A stretch of DNA of 64,000 nucleotides from Corynebacterium sp. GTDB taxonomy: Bacteria; Actinomycetota; Actinomycetes; Mycobacteriales; Mycobacteriaceae. Both the position numbers and the translations under genes were made by a program. Below are positions 39,967 to 48,535 of this stretch, in pieces. Below the pieces are notes generated by a model that saw only the letters and a program-made list of their open reading frames with translations, was not told where the DNA came from and ran no database searches. Numbering within the stretch: position 1 is the first letter of the stretch; every line of letters begins with the position of its first letter. The DNA is taken from NCBI RefSeq assembly GCF_030532325.1, contig NZ_JAUNLS010000005.1, positions 62,001 through 126,000 on the forward strand, in the 5' to 3' direction.

Positions 39967-41286
39967 ATGACGCACCGCGCGGACGCGCCCGCAGAGCACA
40001 GCTCCTCGTTGGCCGCATTCCCCACGGCCGGTAATGACGAAGAGCGCCGCGCCACGCTGCGCCGCTGGAAGGGTATCGCCTTGTCCTTCCTCATCGGTGC
40101 GGCGGTGATCTTTCTGGGGTGCTCGTGGTGGCAGGCATCGCCAAGCGGGGCCCCGGTGTGGGTGGGCTACGTGCGCGCCGCAGCCGAGGCAGGAATGGTG
40201 GGTGGCCTGGCGGACTGGTTCGCCGTGACCGCGCTCTTCCGCCACCCCATGGGCATCCCCATTCCGCATACCGCGCTCATCCCCAACAACAAGGACCGGG
40301 TGGGCGATACCCTAAGTGACTTCGTGGAAAAGAACTTCCTCACCCCGGACGCGCTCAGCGCGAAGATCCGGGACGCGGAGCTGCCGCTGTGGCTGGCCAA
40401 GCAGGGGGTGGAGCCCGGCCGGGCCGCGGAGGTCAGCGAGTGGATCGGCGTGCGCGCCGCCAGCGTGGTGCGTGACCTCGACCCGCAGGAGGCGGAAAAC
40501 TTCATCAAGACCCAGGTGGTGGACCGTCTGGCGGAGCCGGAATGGGGCCCGCCGCTGGGCCGGCTGCTGGAGGGCTACATCAACGACGGCAAAGCCCGCC
40601 CGCTGGAGGATGACCTCATCAACTGGGCGCACGGCAAGATCCTCACGATGGAAGAGGCCGTGGTCACCACCATCGACGAGCGCATGCCCGGCTGGGCGCC
40701 GCGATTTGCCCGCGAACTGGTGGGGGAGAAGGTCTACCGCGAGCTGGTGGCCTTCGCCGACGAGGTACGCGCCAACGGCAACCACGAGGCCCGCCTGGCC
40801 ATCCGCCGCAACCTGGCCAAGCTGGCCGCGGACCTGCAGTGGGACCCGGACATGCGGGCGCGCGTCGAGGGCATCAAGCAGGAGATGCTCGGATCTGATC
40901 AAGCGCAGCAGGCGCCGGCAGCCATGTGGCGCACGGTGTCCACCACGCTCATCGATCAGCTGGAGGATCCGGAGTCCTTCCTGCGGATGAAGATCGCCGG
41001 CAAGGTGGAGGAGCTGGCCCACCGCCTGCTGGAGGACGAGGAGTTCCTGGCCCAGGCCAACGAGTTCGTGGACAAGGCTGCGCGCTACGCGGTGGAGAAG
41101 TTCGCCCCGGAGATCATCGCCATCATTCCGGAGACCATCAAGAACTGGGACGCCAAGCAGGCCTCCCAAGAAATCGAGCTCATGGTGGGCAAGGACCTGC
41201 AGTTCATTCGCCTCAACGGCACTGTGGTGGGTGCGCTGGCCGGATTGGTTATCTACACTGTGAACCATCTGCTTTTTGGCCTTTAA
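39967..41286 (+). CDS. DUF445 membrane-associated protein
   Basis: A 439-residue protein with an N-terminal hydrophobic helix (about 40-60), the DUF445 signature AAEAGMVGGLADWFAVTALFRHPMGIPIPHTALIPNN, a long helical, charged central part, and a C-terminal membrane helix (GTVVGALAGLVIYTVNHLLFGL). It is therefore anchored at both ends. ATG 39967 is set by AAGGAG 7 bp upstream; an in-frame ATG at 39943 lacks one. The next two genes follow at close spacing on the same strand. Function unknown; the family is found next to envelope genes in corynebacteria. Confidence 0.9.
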   Translation: MTHRADAPAEHSSSLAAFPTAGNDEERRATLRRWKGIALSFLIGAAVIFLGCSWWQASPSGAPVWVGYVRAAAEAGMVGGLADWFAVTALFRHPMGIPIPHTALIPNNKDRVGDTLSDFVEKNFLTPDALSAKIRDAELPLWLAKQGVEPGRAAEVSEWIGVRAASVVRDLDPQEAENFIKTQVVDRLAEPEWGPPLGRLLEGYINDGKARPLEDDLINWAHGKILTMEEAVVTTIDERMPGWAPRFARELVGEKVYRELVAFADEVRANGNHEARLAIRRNLAKLAADLQWDPDMRARVEGIKQEMLGSDQAQQAPAAMWRTVSTTLIDQLEDPESFLRMKIAGKVEELAHRLLEDEEFLAQANEFVDKAARYAVEKFAPEIIAIIPETIKNWDAKQASQEIELMVGKDLQFIRLNGTVVGALAGLVIYTVNHLLFGL

Positions 41287-41334
41287 CAATCCCCACACAC
41301 AAGCGCGCAGGCGCTTTGCTAAGGAGTGACGAGC

Positions 41335-41874
41335 ATGTCCGTATTCGATTCCATCAAGAACGCCGGTGCCTCCGCCCTGGATGTGGCCAAGGACTTTGGT
41401 GACCGCTTTAAGGAAGAGCGCCAGAACCAGGCGCAGAGCGCGCAGGCAGACCGCATCGTGCGCAACAACGGCGGCGCCGAGAAGGAGGAGTCCCTCCTGG
41501 ACCGCATCTCCGCCACCGCGAAGAACCTCGGTGACTCCGTGAGCGCCGCCGCCGAGGGCACCCGCAAGTCCGAGGCCTTTGACAAGGCACGCGCGGACTT
41601 CAACTCCGCCGTGGCCGAGTCCCGTGAGGGCATGCAGGAGGCCGTGAACTCCGCCAAGGAGCGCGCCAACCAGCGCAAGGAAGGCGCCGAGTCCCCGCAG
41701 GGCACCACTGCCGCGCAGACTCCGCAGGCGCCGAACCCCTACCAGCCCAAGGCTGAGGAGGCCCCCATCATCGACGGCGAAGTAGTCTCCGAAGACACGC
41801 AGGCAGCAGACACTCAGGCAGGAAGCGCTCAGGCAGAGGGCGCACAGCACGAGAGCGCAGATAAGGACAACTAG
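41335..41874 (+). CDS. predicted coiled-coil / disordered protein
   Basis: A 179-residue acidic, low-complexity protein without signal peptide or membrane span. The N-terminal 110 residues are helical with heptad-like spacing (SALDVAKDFGDRFKEERQNQ, EAVNSAKERANQRK). The C-terminal 70 residues are rich in Gln, Ala, Glu and Pro and probably disordered. AAGGAG at 41321-41326 sets the ATG at 41335 (the GTG at 41326 overlaps the ribosome site). It lies between the DUF445 and DUF2516 genes in one tight run. Function unknown. Confidence 0.75.
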   Translation: MSVFDSIKNAGASALDVAKDFGDRFKEERQNQAQSAQADRIVRNNGGAEKEESLLDRISATAKNLGDSVSAAAEGTRKSEAFDKARADFNSAVAESREGMQEAVNSAKERANQRKEGAESPQGTTAAQTPQAPNPYQPKAEEAPIIDGEVVSEDTQAADTQAGSAQAEGAQHESADKDN

Positions 41875-41882
41875 CACCCGAC

Positions 41883-42173
41883 ATGCAGCAGTTTCTGTAC
41901 GTACTTTCCCACATCCCGCACTGGACGATGATGGCCGTCTCCATCTTCGCGGTGATCGGCGCCATCCTCGCGGCCACCACGCGCGAGGACGCCTTCCGCG
42001 CCGGGGACCGCCAGGCCAAGTGGGTGTGGGTGGGGCTTCTGGCGGGCTCCGCGTTGGTGATGAACATCCCCGTCCCCATCCTCTCCTGGGTGGGTGCGGT
42101 GATCACCGGCATCTACTGGTTCGACGTGCGCCCCCAGCTGCGCTCCATTATTCGGGGTGACTACAGCTACTAA
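41883..42173 (+). CDS. DUF2516 family membrane protein
   Basis: A 96-residue protein with three hydrophobic segments (about 12-32, 45-62, 65-80) and the typical DUF2516 pattern: TTREDAFRAGDRQAKWVWVG, then IYWFDVRPQLRSI near the C-terminus. It starts 8 bp after the coiled-coil gene. No known activity; conserved in Actinobacteria near cell-envelope genes. Confidence 0.88.
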   Translation: MQQFLYVLSHIPHWTMMAVSIFAVIGAILAATTREDAFRAGDRQAKWVWVGLLAGSALVMNIPVPILSWVGAVITGIYWFDVRPQLRSIIRGDYSY

Positions 42174-42185
42174 GGCACGCTACTC

Positions 42186-42671
42186 ATGGAATTCTTGCTC
42201 GACGCTTCCGCGCAGCAGGTGCGCGAGCGCTGCCCAGGTGCCACCGTGGTGGTCTCCCCGCACCATGTCACTGCGGCGGCGGCTGCAGGCGCGGAGCGCA
42301 TCATCTCCGTGGCCGGCTATCCCACCGGCCGCCACCACAGCCTCATCAAGGCCTCCGAGGCGCGCCTGGCCGTGCAGTCCGGCGCGGCGGAGGTGTGGGT
42401 GGCGGTGGACGCCCTGCTGGACAGCGCTACCTCGCTCCTCTCCGAGCTCATCACCATCCGGGAGGCCTGCCCGCCGCCGGTGCGCCTGGGGCTCATCACC
42501 GCCCAGCCGCAGCAGGCCCAGGTAGCGGAAAAGGCCGGCTACGACGTCATCGTCGCACCGGCCGGGACGCAGGACGCCCAGGGCGCTGAGGGCGCCCTGG
42601 GCAGCAGCCTGCCCGTTGTCCGTCTACCTAGTGCGCATCTTCCTATTGTCCGAGGGCACTCATCTGATTAA
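42186..42671 (+). CDS. DeoC-like protein lacking the Schiff-base lysines
   Basis: A 161-residue relative of deoxyribose-phosphate aldolase. VVVSPHHVTAAAAAGAERIISVAGYPTGRHHSLIKASEARLAVQSGAAEVWVAVD aligns by eye with the DeoC core (V-C-V, VIGFPLG, E-A-x-x-AV-x-x-GADEIDMV). It is much shorter than DeoC (about 220-260), and the later segments with the two active-site lysines (KTSTGF and SGGV-type motifs) are absent; the C-terminus is Gln/Ala-rich instead. So it cannot work as a classical aldolase. The frame is intact, arguing for a retained protein, perhaps a phospho-sugar-binding or regulatory homologue. It follows DUF2516 by 12 bp and overlaps the convergent LmeA-like gene by 29 bp. Confidence 0.7.
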   Translation: MEFLLDASAQQVRERCPGATVVVSPHHVTAAAAAGAERIISVAGYPTGRHHSLIKASEARLAVQSGAAEVWVAVDALLDSATSLLSELITIREACPPPVRLGLITAQPQQAQVAEKAGYDVIVAPAGTQDAQGAEGALGSSLPVVRLPSAHLPIVRGHSSD

Positions 42672-43419
42672 GCGGCAGGTTCTCGGCGCTGATCGTCATG
42701 GCCAGCTCGCCGGCGCGCACGTCCACGTTTTCTACCTTCATGCCCTGGCCGAGGAGCTGATCGGACATGCCGGATTCGAGGGCGTCGCTAATCGTGGCGG
42801 TGACTTGCTCCGGTAGGTCGAAGCCCAGGAGGGAGGCGCTCTGCGCGTTGATGCGCAGCTGGCCCTCGTTGACCGCCGGCTTGAGTGAGAGTGTGGCCAG
42901 GCCGCCGGCGAATTCGACGTCGAGGGTGTCCGCTTCATCGTTGGCGGTAATCGCCGTGACCACCAAGTCCCCGATGGCCTGGTTGCCGGACTTCTCCGCG
43001 ATACCGCGCTGGAAGGTGGCCAGCAGGAAGTCATCCGGCACCGTGGTGGTGGCCTCCATAGAGCCGGCGGTGGGGTTGTCCTGGGAGAGGGAGACGTCCT
43101 CCATGGTCACATCAGAGGCCGGCTGGCCCTTGATCTCGGTGCCGTTGATCTGCAGCGTGGACGGGGAGTGCATCTCCATGTACGGGATGGAGCCTCCCAG
43201 CATGCCAAAGATCAAGGGGGTAGCGCCGAAGCTTACGCTGGGATCCTCGGTGACCTCGATGCCCTCCTCCTTGGCGGCTTGGGCGAACTGGTCTTTCATC
43301 TGCTGGCCCATGAACCAGCGCAGACCAAACTCGGCCAGCAGGATGAGCAACAGCAGCGCGACAAGCACGCCGACGAAAATTTTCCATGCCGTCTTCGCGG
43401 CGGTTTTCTGGGAAGCCAT
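42643..43419 (-). CDS. LmeA-like (DUF2993) membrane-anchored lipid-binding protein
   Basis: A 258-residue protein with one N-terminal membrane anchor (about residues 11-33, IFVGVLVALLLLILLAEFGL) and a large extracytoplasmic beta-rich domain. Its pattern FGATPLIFGMLGGSIPYMEMHSP and LLGFDLPEQVTATISDALESG is that of DUF2993/LmeA proteins, which bind lipids and are needed for mature mannoglycolipids (lipomannan) in mycobacteria and corynebacteria. Start 43419 (MASQKTAAKTAWK) follows the stop of the upstream methyltransferase by 10 bp, suggesting co-transcription. Confidence 0.85.
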   Translation of the reverse strand: MASQKTAAKTAWKIFVGVLVALLLLILLAEFGLRWFMGQQMKDQFAQAAKEEGIEVTEDPSVSFGATPLIFGMLGGSIPYMEMHSPSTLQINGTEIKGQPASDVTMEDVSLSQDNPTAGSMEATTTVPDDFLLATFQRGIAEKSGNQAIGDLVVTAITANDEADTLDVEFAGGLATLSLKPAVNEGQLRINAQSASLLGFDLPEQVTATISDALESGMSDQLLGQGMKVENVDVRAGELAMTISAENLPLNQMSALGQ

Positions 43420-43429
43420 GCGCACCAGC

Positions 43430-44230
43430 CTATAGAGGATGGCCCAGCAGCTTCCACTCAACCGTGAGCGTGTTATCGCTTAATCGGCGGCGCACCGGGT
43501 GAGCCTGGGGGAGTGCTTCCCGGGCCTTGCGCCAGCGCACCCGCGGGCCGTAAGGGGCCCAGCCGGCGGCGCGATCCCAGGCGTCGTCAGCCGCGCGCAG
43601 CAGCTCGTGGATGGGCTCGCCGGGCACGTTGCGGTGGATGAGCACCTTGGGCAGGCGCTCGGCGAGGTCACTCGGGCGCTCCACATCGAAGGGATCCCAG
43701 GCCAGGGTGAGGGTGCGCGGCCCGGAGGAATCGAGGAGCACCCAGGCGCTGCGGCGGCCCAGCTCGTCGCACGTGCCCTCGATGAAGAAGCCGCCGGGGG
43801 CCAGCCGGGAGGTCACGGCCTCCCAGGCCTCGGCCACCTGGTCTACGTCGTACTGGCGCAGCACGTTGAATGCCCGCACCAGCTGCGGGCGGTAGCCGGC
43901 CAGTTCGAAGCCGCCGAGCTCGAAGGTGACGCCGTCGCGCGGCGGCAGCACGCGCTCGGGGTTGATCTCCAAGCCGGTGACCCGGGTGTGCGGGTTGACC
44001 CCGCGCAGCCAGCGCGCCCACTCCACGGTGGTGGTGTGCGAGGCCCCGTAGCCTACGTCGAGCGCCAGCGGGCTGGCCGTGCTGCGCAGAAGCGAGGTGA
44101 TCTCCGGGTGGGAGGCCACCCAGCGGTCGCAGCGACGCAGCCGGTTTTGGTTGGTGGTTCCCCGGGTGATGACGCCAAAAGGCCGACCAGCGCTCGCGTG
44201 AGCCCGCAGGTTATGAGCGTGGTCGGCCAT
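43430..44230 (-). CDS. class I SAM-dependent methyltransferase
   Basis: A 266-residue Rossmann-fold protein with a motif I LALDVGYGASHTTT (about residue 55) and a VTGLEINPERV acidic loop (about 85). Later come LVRAFNVLRQYDVDQVAEAW and LAPGGFFIEGTCDE, the post-I/IV/VI regions of class I methyltransferases. The substrate is not visible. It is directly upstream of the LmeA-like gene, 10 bp apart, so the pair may act in the same envelope process (inference). Confidence 0.82.
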   Translation of the reverse strand: MADHAHNLRAHASAGRPFGVITRGTTNQNRLRRCDRWVASHPEITSLLRSTASPLALDVGYGASHTTTVEWARWLRGVNPHTRVTGLEINPERVLPPRDGVTFELGGFELAGYRPQLVRAFNVLRQYDVDQVAEAWEAVTSRLAPGGFFIEGTCDELGRRSAWVLLDSSGPRTLTLAWDPFDVERPSDLAERLPKVLIHRNVPGEPIHELLRAADDAWDRAAGWAPYGPRVRWRKAREALPQAHPVRRRLSDNTLTVEWKLLGHPL

Positions 44231-44256
44231 GAGATAGGGACAGGGACAACAGGGGT

Positions 44257-44748
44257 TTAGAGGTTCTCAGAGATCCACTCTTCGGTGAGCTTGGCCTCGT
44301 TGGTGTAGAGCTCATCGAGGGCCTCGGCCACCTTCGGCTCGATGGCAGCGCCCATCATCGGGATCTTGACGGAGACGTCGGTGACGTAGGTGACCTTGGT
44401 GCTCTCGCCCTCGCCCACGTAGGTGACCTCGCCGGTGAAGTCCACCGGGGTGCCCTTGACGTCAGCAACAACGGAGTTGGTGAAGGAGCCCTCTGCCAGC
44501 TCACCGATGGTCACGGTGCGCTTCTCCTTGAGATCCTGGGACACCATGGCGCGCACGGCCTCCGGCAGCAGGGAGGTGGGCAGCACCTCGAAGAGGACGG
44601 CGGTGGAGCCGGTGAACTCGTGGACGGAGCCCGGTTCCGGGGAGAGCTTCGCGGCGATGAGCTCCCAGTAGCCCTGGGTGCTTAGGGCTTTGTGCACCTT
44701 CTCGATGGGCTGGTTAATGGTTACGGTGTTTTCACTACGGGTTGACAT
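44257..44748 (-). CDS. DUF2505 (SRPBCC-like) protein
   Basis: A 163-residue single-domain protein: MSTRSENTVTINQPIEKVHKALS, EFTGSTAVLFEVLPTSLLP and DFTGEVTYVGEGESTKVTYVTDVSVKIPMMG. This is the DUF2505 pattern, a START/Bet v1-like fold that usually binds a hydrophobic ligand. No signal peptide. The start lies 24 bp from the divergent murB and a TAGTCT box sits 7 bp before the ATG, so the transcript may be leaderless. Confidence 0.85.
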   Translation of the reverse strand: MSTRSENTVTINQPIEKVHKALSTQGYWELIAAKLSPEPGSVHEFTGSTAVLFEVLPTSLLPEAVRAMVSQDLKEKRTVTIGELAEGSFTNSVVADVKGTPVDFTGEVTYVGEGESTKVTYVTDVSVKIPMMGAAIEPKVAEALDELYTNEAKLTEEWISENL

Positions 44749-44772
44749 GCCTAACAGACTACCTTGGTAGGC

Positions 44773-45918
44773 GTGCTTGATGAATTTATGACGCTTTCCG
44801 CAATCGAGGGCGTGACCGTGGACACGCAGACCTCCTTCGCCGACATGACCACCCTGCGCATCGGCGGCACCCCGCGCGCCACGGTGCACTGCGCGAGCAC
44901 CGAGTCCGCCGTGGCCGCCCTGCGCGCCCTGGATGAGGCTGGCACCGACTACCTGGTGCTCGGCGGCGGCTCCAACCTCGTGGTGGCTGAGGGCGAACTC
45001 GACGTCGTGGTGGTGCGCCTGGACTTCGAGGACATCGACGTCTCCGTGGCCAGCGGCGTGCTGCGCGCGGAGGCCGGCGCCACCTGGGACGACGTAGTGG
45101 ATCTCTCCGTGCAGTGTGGCCTGGGCGGCATCGAGTGCCTCTCCGGCATCCCCGGCGACGCCGGCGCGGTACCCGTCCAAAACGTCGGCGCCTACGGTGC
45201 GGAGACCTCCGACGTGCTCACGCGGGTCTACCTCTACGAGAAGTCCACCCGGCAGGCCTCCTGGGTTCCGGCCTCCGAGTTGGAGCTTTCCTACCGCTAC
45301 TCCAACCTCAAGTTCACCGGCCGCGGCGTGGTACTGGCCATCGAGCTGCAGCTGAGCACCGACGGGCTTTCGAAGCCCCTGCGCTTTGGCCAGCTCACCC
45401 GGAACCCCGGTGAGCGCCTGCCCGTGGCCGCGGTGCGCGATAAGGTCCTGGCCCTGCGCCGCTCCAAGGGCATGGTGCTCGACCCCTCCGATCATGACAC
45501 CTGGTCCGCCGGCTCCTTCTTTACCAATCCCATCGTGGACGCCTCGCTTGCCGACGCCATCCAATCCTCCGTCCGCACCTACCGTGGCGACGCCGATGCC
45601 GATTCCATGCCCCGTCACCCCGTGCCTCCGCGGCCGGGCAGCCCAAGTTCCAATACCTCAAGCCCGAATTCCCACCCCCAGGAGAAACTCTCCGCGGCCT
45701 GGCTCATTGAGCGCGCCGGCTTTGTCAAGGGCTACCCGGGCGCCGAGTCCGGTGCCCGCGCCACGCTGTCCACCAAGCACACCCTGGCCCTGACCAACCG
45801 CGGCGAGGCCACTGCCGATGACATCGTGGCCCTTGCCCGCGAGATCCGCGCCGGGGTGCAGGAGGCCTTTGGTGTCACGCTGGTGCCGGAGCCCATTTGG
45901 CTGGGCGTGGAGATTTAA
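44773..45918 (+). CDS. murB: UDP-N-acetylenolpyruvoylglucosamine reductase (MurB), with insertion
   Basis: Reduces UDP-GlcNAc-enolpyruvate to UDP-MurNAc in peptidoglycan precursor synthesis. FAD-binding features: TLRIGGTPRATVHC, VLGGGSNLVVAEG, GIECLSGIPGDAGAVPVQNVGAYG. The catalytic proton donor region is SYRYSNLKF...WSAGSFFTNPIV, and the end is a MurB C-domain with AAWLIERAGFVKGYPGAESGARATLSTKHTLALTN. A Pro/Ser/His-rich insertion of about 25 residues (residues about 278-303) precedes KLSAAWLIE; it looks disordered. A TACCTT box 7 bp before the GTG at 44773 suggests a leaderless start there; ATG 44788 is the alternative. Confidence 0.93.
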   Translation: MLDEFMTLSAIEGVTVDTQTSFADMTTLRIGGTPRATVHCASTESAVAALRALDEAGTDYLVLGGGSNLVVAEGELDVVVVRLDFEDIDVSVASGVLRAEAGATWDDVVDLSVQCGLGGIECLSGIPGDAGAVPVQNVGAYGAETSDVLTRVYLYEKSTRQASWVPASELELSYRYSNLKFTGRGVVLAIELQLSTDGLSKPLRFGQLTRNPGERLPVAAVRDKVLALRRSKGMVLDPSDHDTWSAGSFFTNPIVDASLADAIQSSVRTYRGDADADSMPRHPVPPRPGSPSSNTSSPNSHPQEKLSAAWLIERAGFVKGYPGAESGARATLSTKHTLALTNRGEATADDIVALAREIRAGVQEAFGVTLVPEPIWLGVEI

Positions 45919-46216
45919 CCGGCGCACGCCCGCTCTTGGCCCTGCCCGCCCCGCGCTCGGGTGCAGCCCACCCGCGCTCCCAGCCCGCGCTCGGGTGCTG
46001 CCCACCCGCGCTCGGCCGCCACCCCCGCCTCGTGTGGGCCCATTGCACACAAGGCCTTCGAAAGCCGGGTTTTCGGGGGCTTGTTTGGTATGACGCCACA
46101 GCGCTCGGTTGCGTCATCAAGAAGTGCTCCGATTGCGCGCAACGCTGCCACGTTTTACGTTTAGGCCACGCCCACACATCACAACCACACAGCACTCAGA
46201 TCGGGGGGCTGCAGCC
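45919..46216. other. intergenic region with tandem repeat and inverted repeat
   Basis: 298 bp without a supported gene. It contains two copies of a 34-bp GC-rich repeat (45950-46014) and a 7-bp inverted repeat ATGACGC/GCGTCAT (46090-46117). A weak hairpin (AAGCC/GGCTT, 46062-46082) followed by GTTTGG may terminate murB. Both ends of the DUF559 gene leader fall here. Confidence 0.5.
45950..46014. repeat. 34-bp tandem repeat downstream of murB
   Basis: CCCGCGCTCGGGTGC-A/T-GCCCACCCGCGCTC is present at 45950 and again at 45984, identical over about 30 bp apart from one base. CCCGCGCTC also occurs at the end of each unit, so it appears four times in 65 bp. Confidence 0.7.
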
Positions 46217-47068
46217 GTGGAGATCATCAAAGACAAGAATCCAGGAAGACTTGTTGCTGCCGGCAAGGCCATCAAAATTTGCCATGGCTTCTACGTGGAC
46301 ACGCAACCCACGCCGGAAGAACTTGCCGTTGCCCTAGGCCAACGTTGGCCTGACGGCGCACTCGACGGCTATACAGTCACCCAATACCACCTAGGTAAAG
46401 GCCTGAGTTTCCCACTCCAATTCATGCGCGCCAATGGGGTAGAACACAACCCTTACTTTCACACTCGCCGCGCGAAGCCGAAAGGGGTGTTCCAGTGGGA
46501 TGGCATGAACTTGTGCAATCCGTTACAAGCGCTGGAGCGGATGGAAGAAGCGCACGCCGTTGAATTCTTGGAAAAATTCCTCACGGGCAACGACGGCGCA
46601 CGTCAGCTCGCCATGTGGAAAATGTATGTTCCGCGGTTGTCTGCGCATACCCGCCGAGTGTTGGATAGTGCCATTATTGGGGCGGATAGCCTGTGGGAGC
46701 GCGCTCTCAGCCGAGCTCTGCAGGAGCACTTTGACGTGCGCAATAATTACAAAATTGGCCCATATCGCTGGGACGTGGTCCTTCCGGAGCACCAGGTGGC
46801 CATCGAAATCGATGGTTACGCCTACCACAACGGCGAAAACCGCCGGAACTTTGAGAAGGATCGCCACAAGCTTAACGACGCCGTCCAGCGCCACTGGCGC
46901 CCCCTTCACTTCACCGCCGTCACGATTGAGCACTACCTTGACCGAGTCGTGGCACAAGTGATTGCCGTCGCCCGCGGCTCAGGCGGCTACCCCTCCCCGC
47001 CGTGGGACTGGCATCACTTGTGGAACAATCGCGGGCCCCAGGACCCAGGATTTGACCCCTGGTCTTAG
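46217..47068 (+). CDS. DUF559-family nuclease-like protein
   Basis: A 283-residue protein starting at GTG 46217, set by GGGGGG 8 bp upstream (46203-46208). The C-terminal third is a DUF559/Vsr-like fold of the PD-(D/E)xK superfamily: YKIGPYRWDVVLPEHQVAIEIDGYAYH carries the Asp, then E-x-D, and the Arg/Lys line RRNFEKDRHKLNDAVQRHWRPLHFT follows. The N-terminal two thirds resemble the AbiEi-like/helical lead often fused to such domains in Actinobacteria. Stand-alone DUF559 proteins are common but uncharacterised; no methylase partner is next to it. Base composition is lower in GC than flanking genes, which fits an accessory gene. Confidence 0.75.
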   Translation: MEIIKDKNPGRLVAAGKAIKICHGFYVDTQPTPEELAVALGQRWPDGALDGYTVTQYHLGKGLSFPLQFMRANGVEHNPYFHTRRAKPKGVFQWDGMNLCNPLQALERMEEAHAVEFLEKFLTGNDGARQLAMWKMYVPRLSAHTRRVLDSAIIGADSLWERALSRALQEHFDVRNNYKIGPYRWDVVLPEHQVAIEIDGYAYHNGENRRNFEKDRHKLNDAVQRHWRPLHFTAVTIEHYLDRVVAQVIAVARGSGGYPSPPWDWHHLWNNRGPQDPGFDPWS

Positions 47069-47092
47069 CTGAACTGACCTAGAACAACAGAC

Positions 47093-47926
47093 CTAGATCA
47101 ACGTTTCTTCGCTGAGATTAATGAGCCTGCGCGCGCCGAATCGCTCCGCCACCACCGCCAGCTGCCCCTGCGCGGGGTCGTCGGCGCTGACCATAAACAA
47201 GATATTTCCTGTCCTGCTCTCCCCGGGCTCAAAATATGGTGCTCCGTCGAAGGCGTTGGGAAGCTTCTGCGGCGGGCTGTTGGGGTTGATCACCACCCCG
47301 TCTGGCTCGATGTAGGTAATGGAGCCGGGCGCGGAGGAAAAGTCGTGGGAATCCAAGGCCTGCTTAACGGTGATATTGACCATGATGTACTTCCAACCTT
47401 CCTCCGGCGGGGTGTTGGAGGGGTCTGCGGCCAGGATTTCCTCGGTGGGGTCAAAGTCCACGCTGTTGATGGTGTAGGACCAGTCCTCGGTGGAAAAAGC
47501 CTCACCGATGTGCAGCGGTGCTTTCTCCGCTTCGGGGATTTCGCTCTGCGGGGTCGGCCGCGGGTAGTCCTCGTAGGACTTGTCCGTGGAGACGAACTCC
47601 AAGTTCCACACGGCGGACCACAGCATGGCCAGCGGGTACATCACCGCGATGATCAACACAGTGACCGGCAGGGTGCGGGAGCTGTTCTTTGTCACTATTC
47701 CCGCCACCGCGATGACGCGGGCCACGATGAAGAGCAAGATGGTGGCCTGAGCATTGATGCCGATTACTGCGGCCCCCATGGCAATCATCAGCACAATGAA
47801 CGCCACGAGGCCCAAGACATTTTGCTTCTTGGGCTGCGGCTCGGAGCCCGAATTCTGGGGGCCCGAATTCTGCGGACCCGCATTGTCGGGGCCCAGATTC
47901 TGAGTAGGGGGCGGGGGAGCGGTCAC
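47093..47926 (-). CDS. hypothetical membrane protein with extracytoplasmic domain
   Basis: A 277-residue protein starting with GTG at 47926 after AAGGAGC. A Pro/Gln/Asn-rich N-terminus with repeated QNSGP units (about residues 8-30), three membrane helices (about 38-60, 62-78, 86-108) and a large soluble C-terminal domain (about 115-277). That domain has IGEAFSTEDWSYTINSVDF and EEGWKYIMVNITVKQ, and resembles DUF4352/DUF4190-type extracellular immunoglobulin-like domains. No catalytic residues visible. luxS lies immediately upstream on the same strand. Confidence 0.72.
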   Translation of the reverse strand: MTAPPPPTQNLGPDNAGPQNSGPQNSGSEPQPKKQNVLGLVAFIVLMIAMGAAVIGINAQATILLFIVARVIAVAGIVTKNSSRTLPVTVLIIAVMYPLAMLWSAVWNLEFVSTDKSYEDYPRPTPQSEIPEAEKAPLHIGEAFSTEDWSYTINSVDFDPTEEILAADPSNTPPEEGWKYIMVNITVKQALDSHDFSSAPGSITYIEPDGVVINPNSPPQKLPNAFDGAPYFEPGESRTGNILFMVSADDPAQGQLAVVAERFGARRLINLSEETLI

Positions 47927-47968
47927 GTGAGTGCTCCTTAGGGAAGAGGGGAGAGAACTGCTCCCAGA

Positions 47969-48442
47969 TTAGAGCACGTCGAGCCACTCGTCCTTGTGAG
48001 CGAGGTACTCGCGCGCGGCAGCTTGCGCCCCCTCCAGGGAGTGGCTAGCGCCCCACCCGCACTGGCGCTCGTTGGCGGCCGGAACCTCGGTGGCGTTGAG
48101 GATATCGTTGAGGGCTTTTTCCAGGGCGTAGAGCAGCTCGTCCTGCTCCATGTTGTTGGTGATGGCGTAGAAGCCGGTCTGGCAGCCCATGGGTGCAAAG
48201 CCGATGAGCTTGTCGGTGTACTCGCGCATGAAGTTGGCCATCATGTGCTCGATGGAGTGCACCGTGGGCATCTCCAAGTGCTCCTTGTTGGGCTGGCAGA
48301 AGCGCAGGTCATACTTGATGATTTCCACGCCGCCGCCCAGGTCGGTGCGGCCCGCCACGCGCACGTAGGGGGCCTTGACCTTGCGGTGGTCGAGTTCGAA
48401 GGATTCAACGTTGGATTTCGCACTGGCAGATTTCTCAGTCAT
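47969..48442 (-). CDS. luxS: S-ribosylhomocysteine lyase
   Basis: Cleaves S-ribosylhomocysteine to homocysteine and the AI-2 precursor DPD, part of the activated methyl cycle. The 157-residue protein shows [16 protein letters not shown], the metal-binding motif [15 protein letters not shown] (His-x-x-Glu-His), [10 protein letters not shown] and the catalytic Cys in [16 protein letters not shown]. Full length for the family. It starts at ATG 48442. Only some corynebacteria carry luxS, so its presence is informative for species grouping. Confidence 0.96.
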   Translation of the reverse strand: MTEKSASAKSNVESFELDHRKVKAPYVRVAGRTDLGGGVEIIKYDLRFCQPNKEHLEMPTVHSIEHMMANFMREYTDKLIGFAPMGCQTGFYAITNNMEQDELLYALEKALNDILNATEVPAANERQCGWGASHSLEGAQAAAREYLAHKDEWLDVL

Positions 48443-48535
48443 GCCACCCAGGCTACGTGCCCTGGCCCCACCACGCAGTTATTCATGCAGCCACCCTCCC
48501 GGCCATCACCCACGCCTTAATTTAGACTGAAAAGT

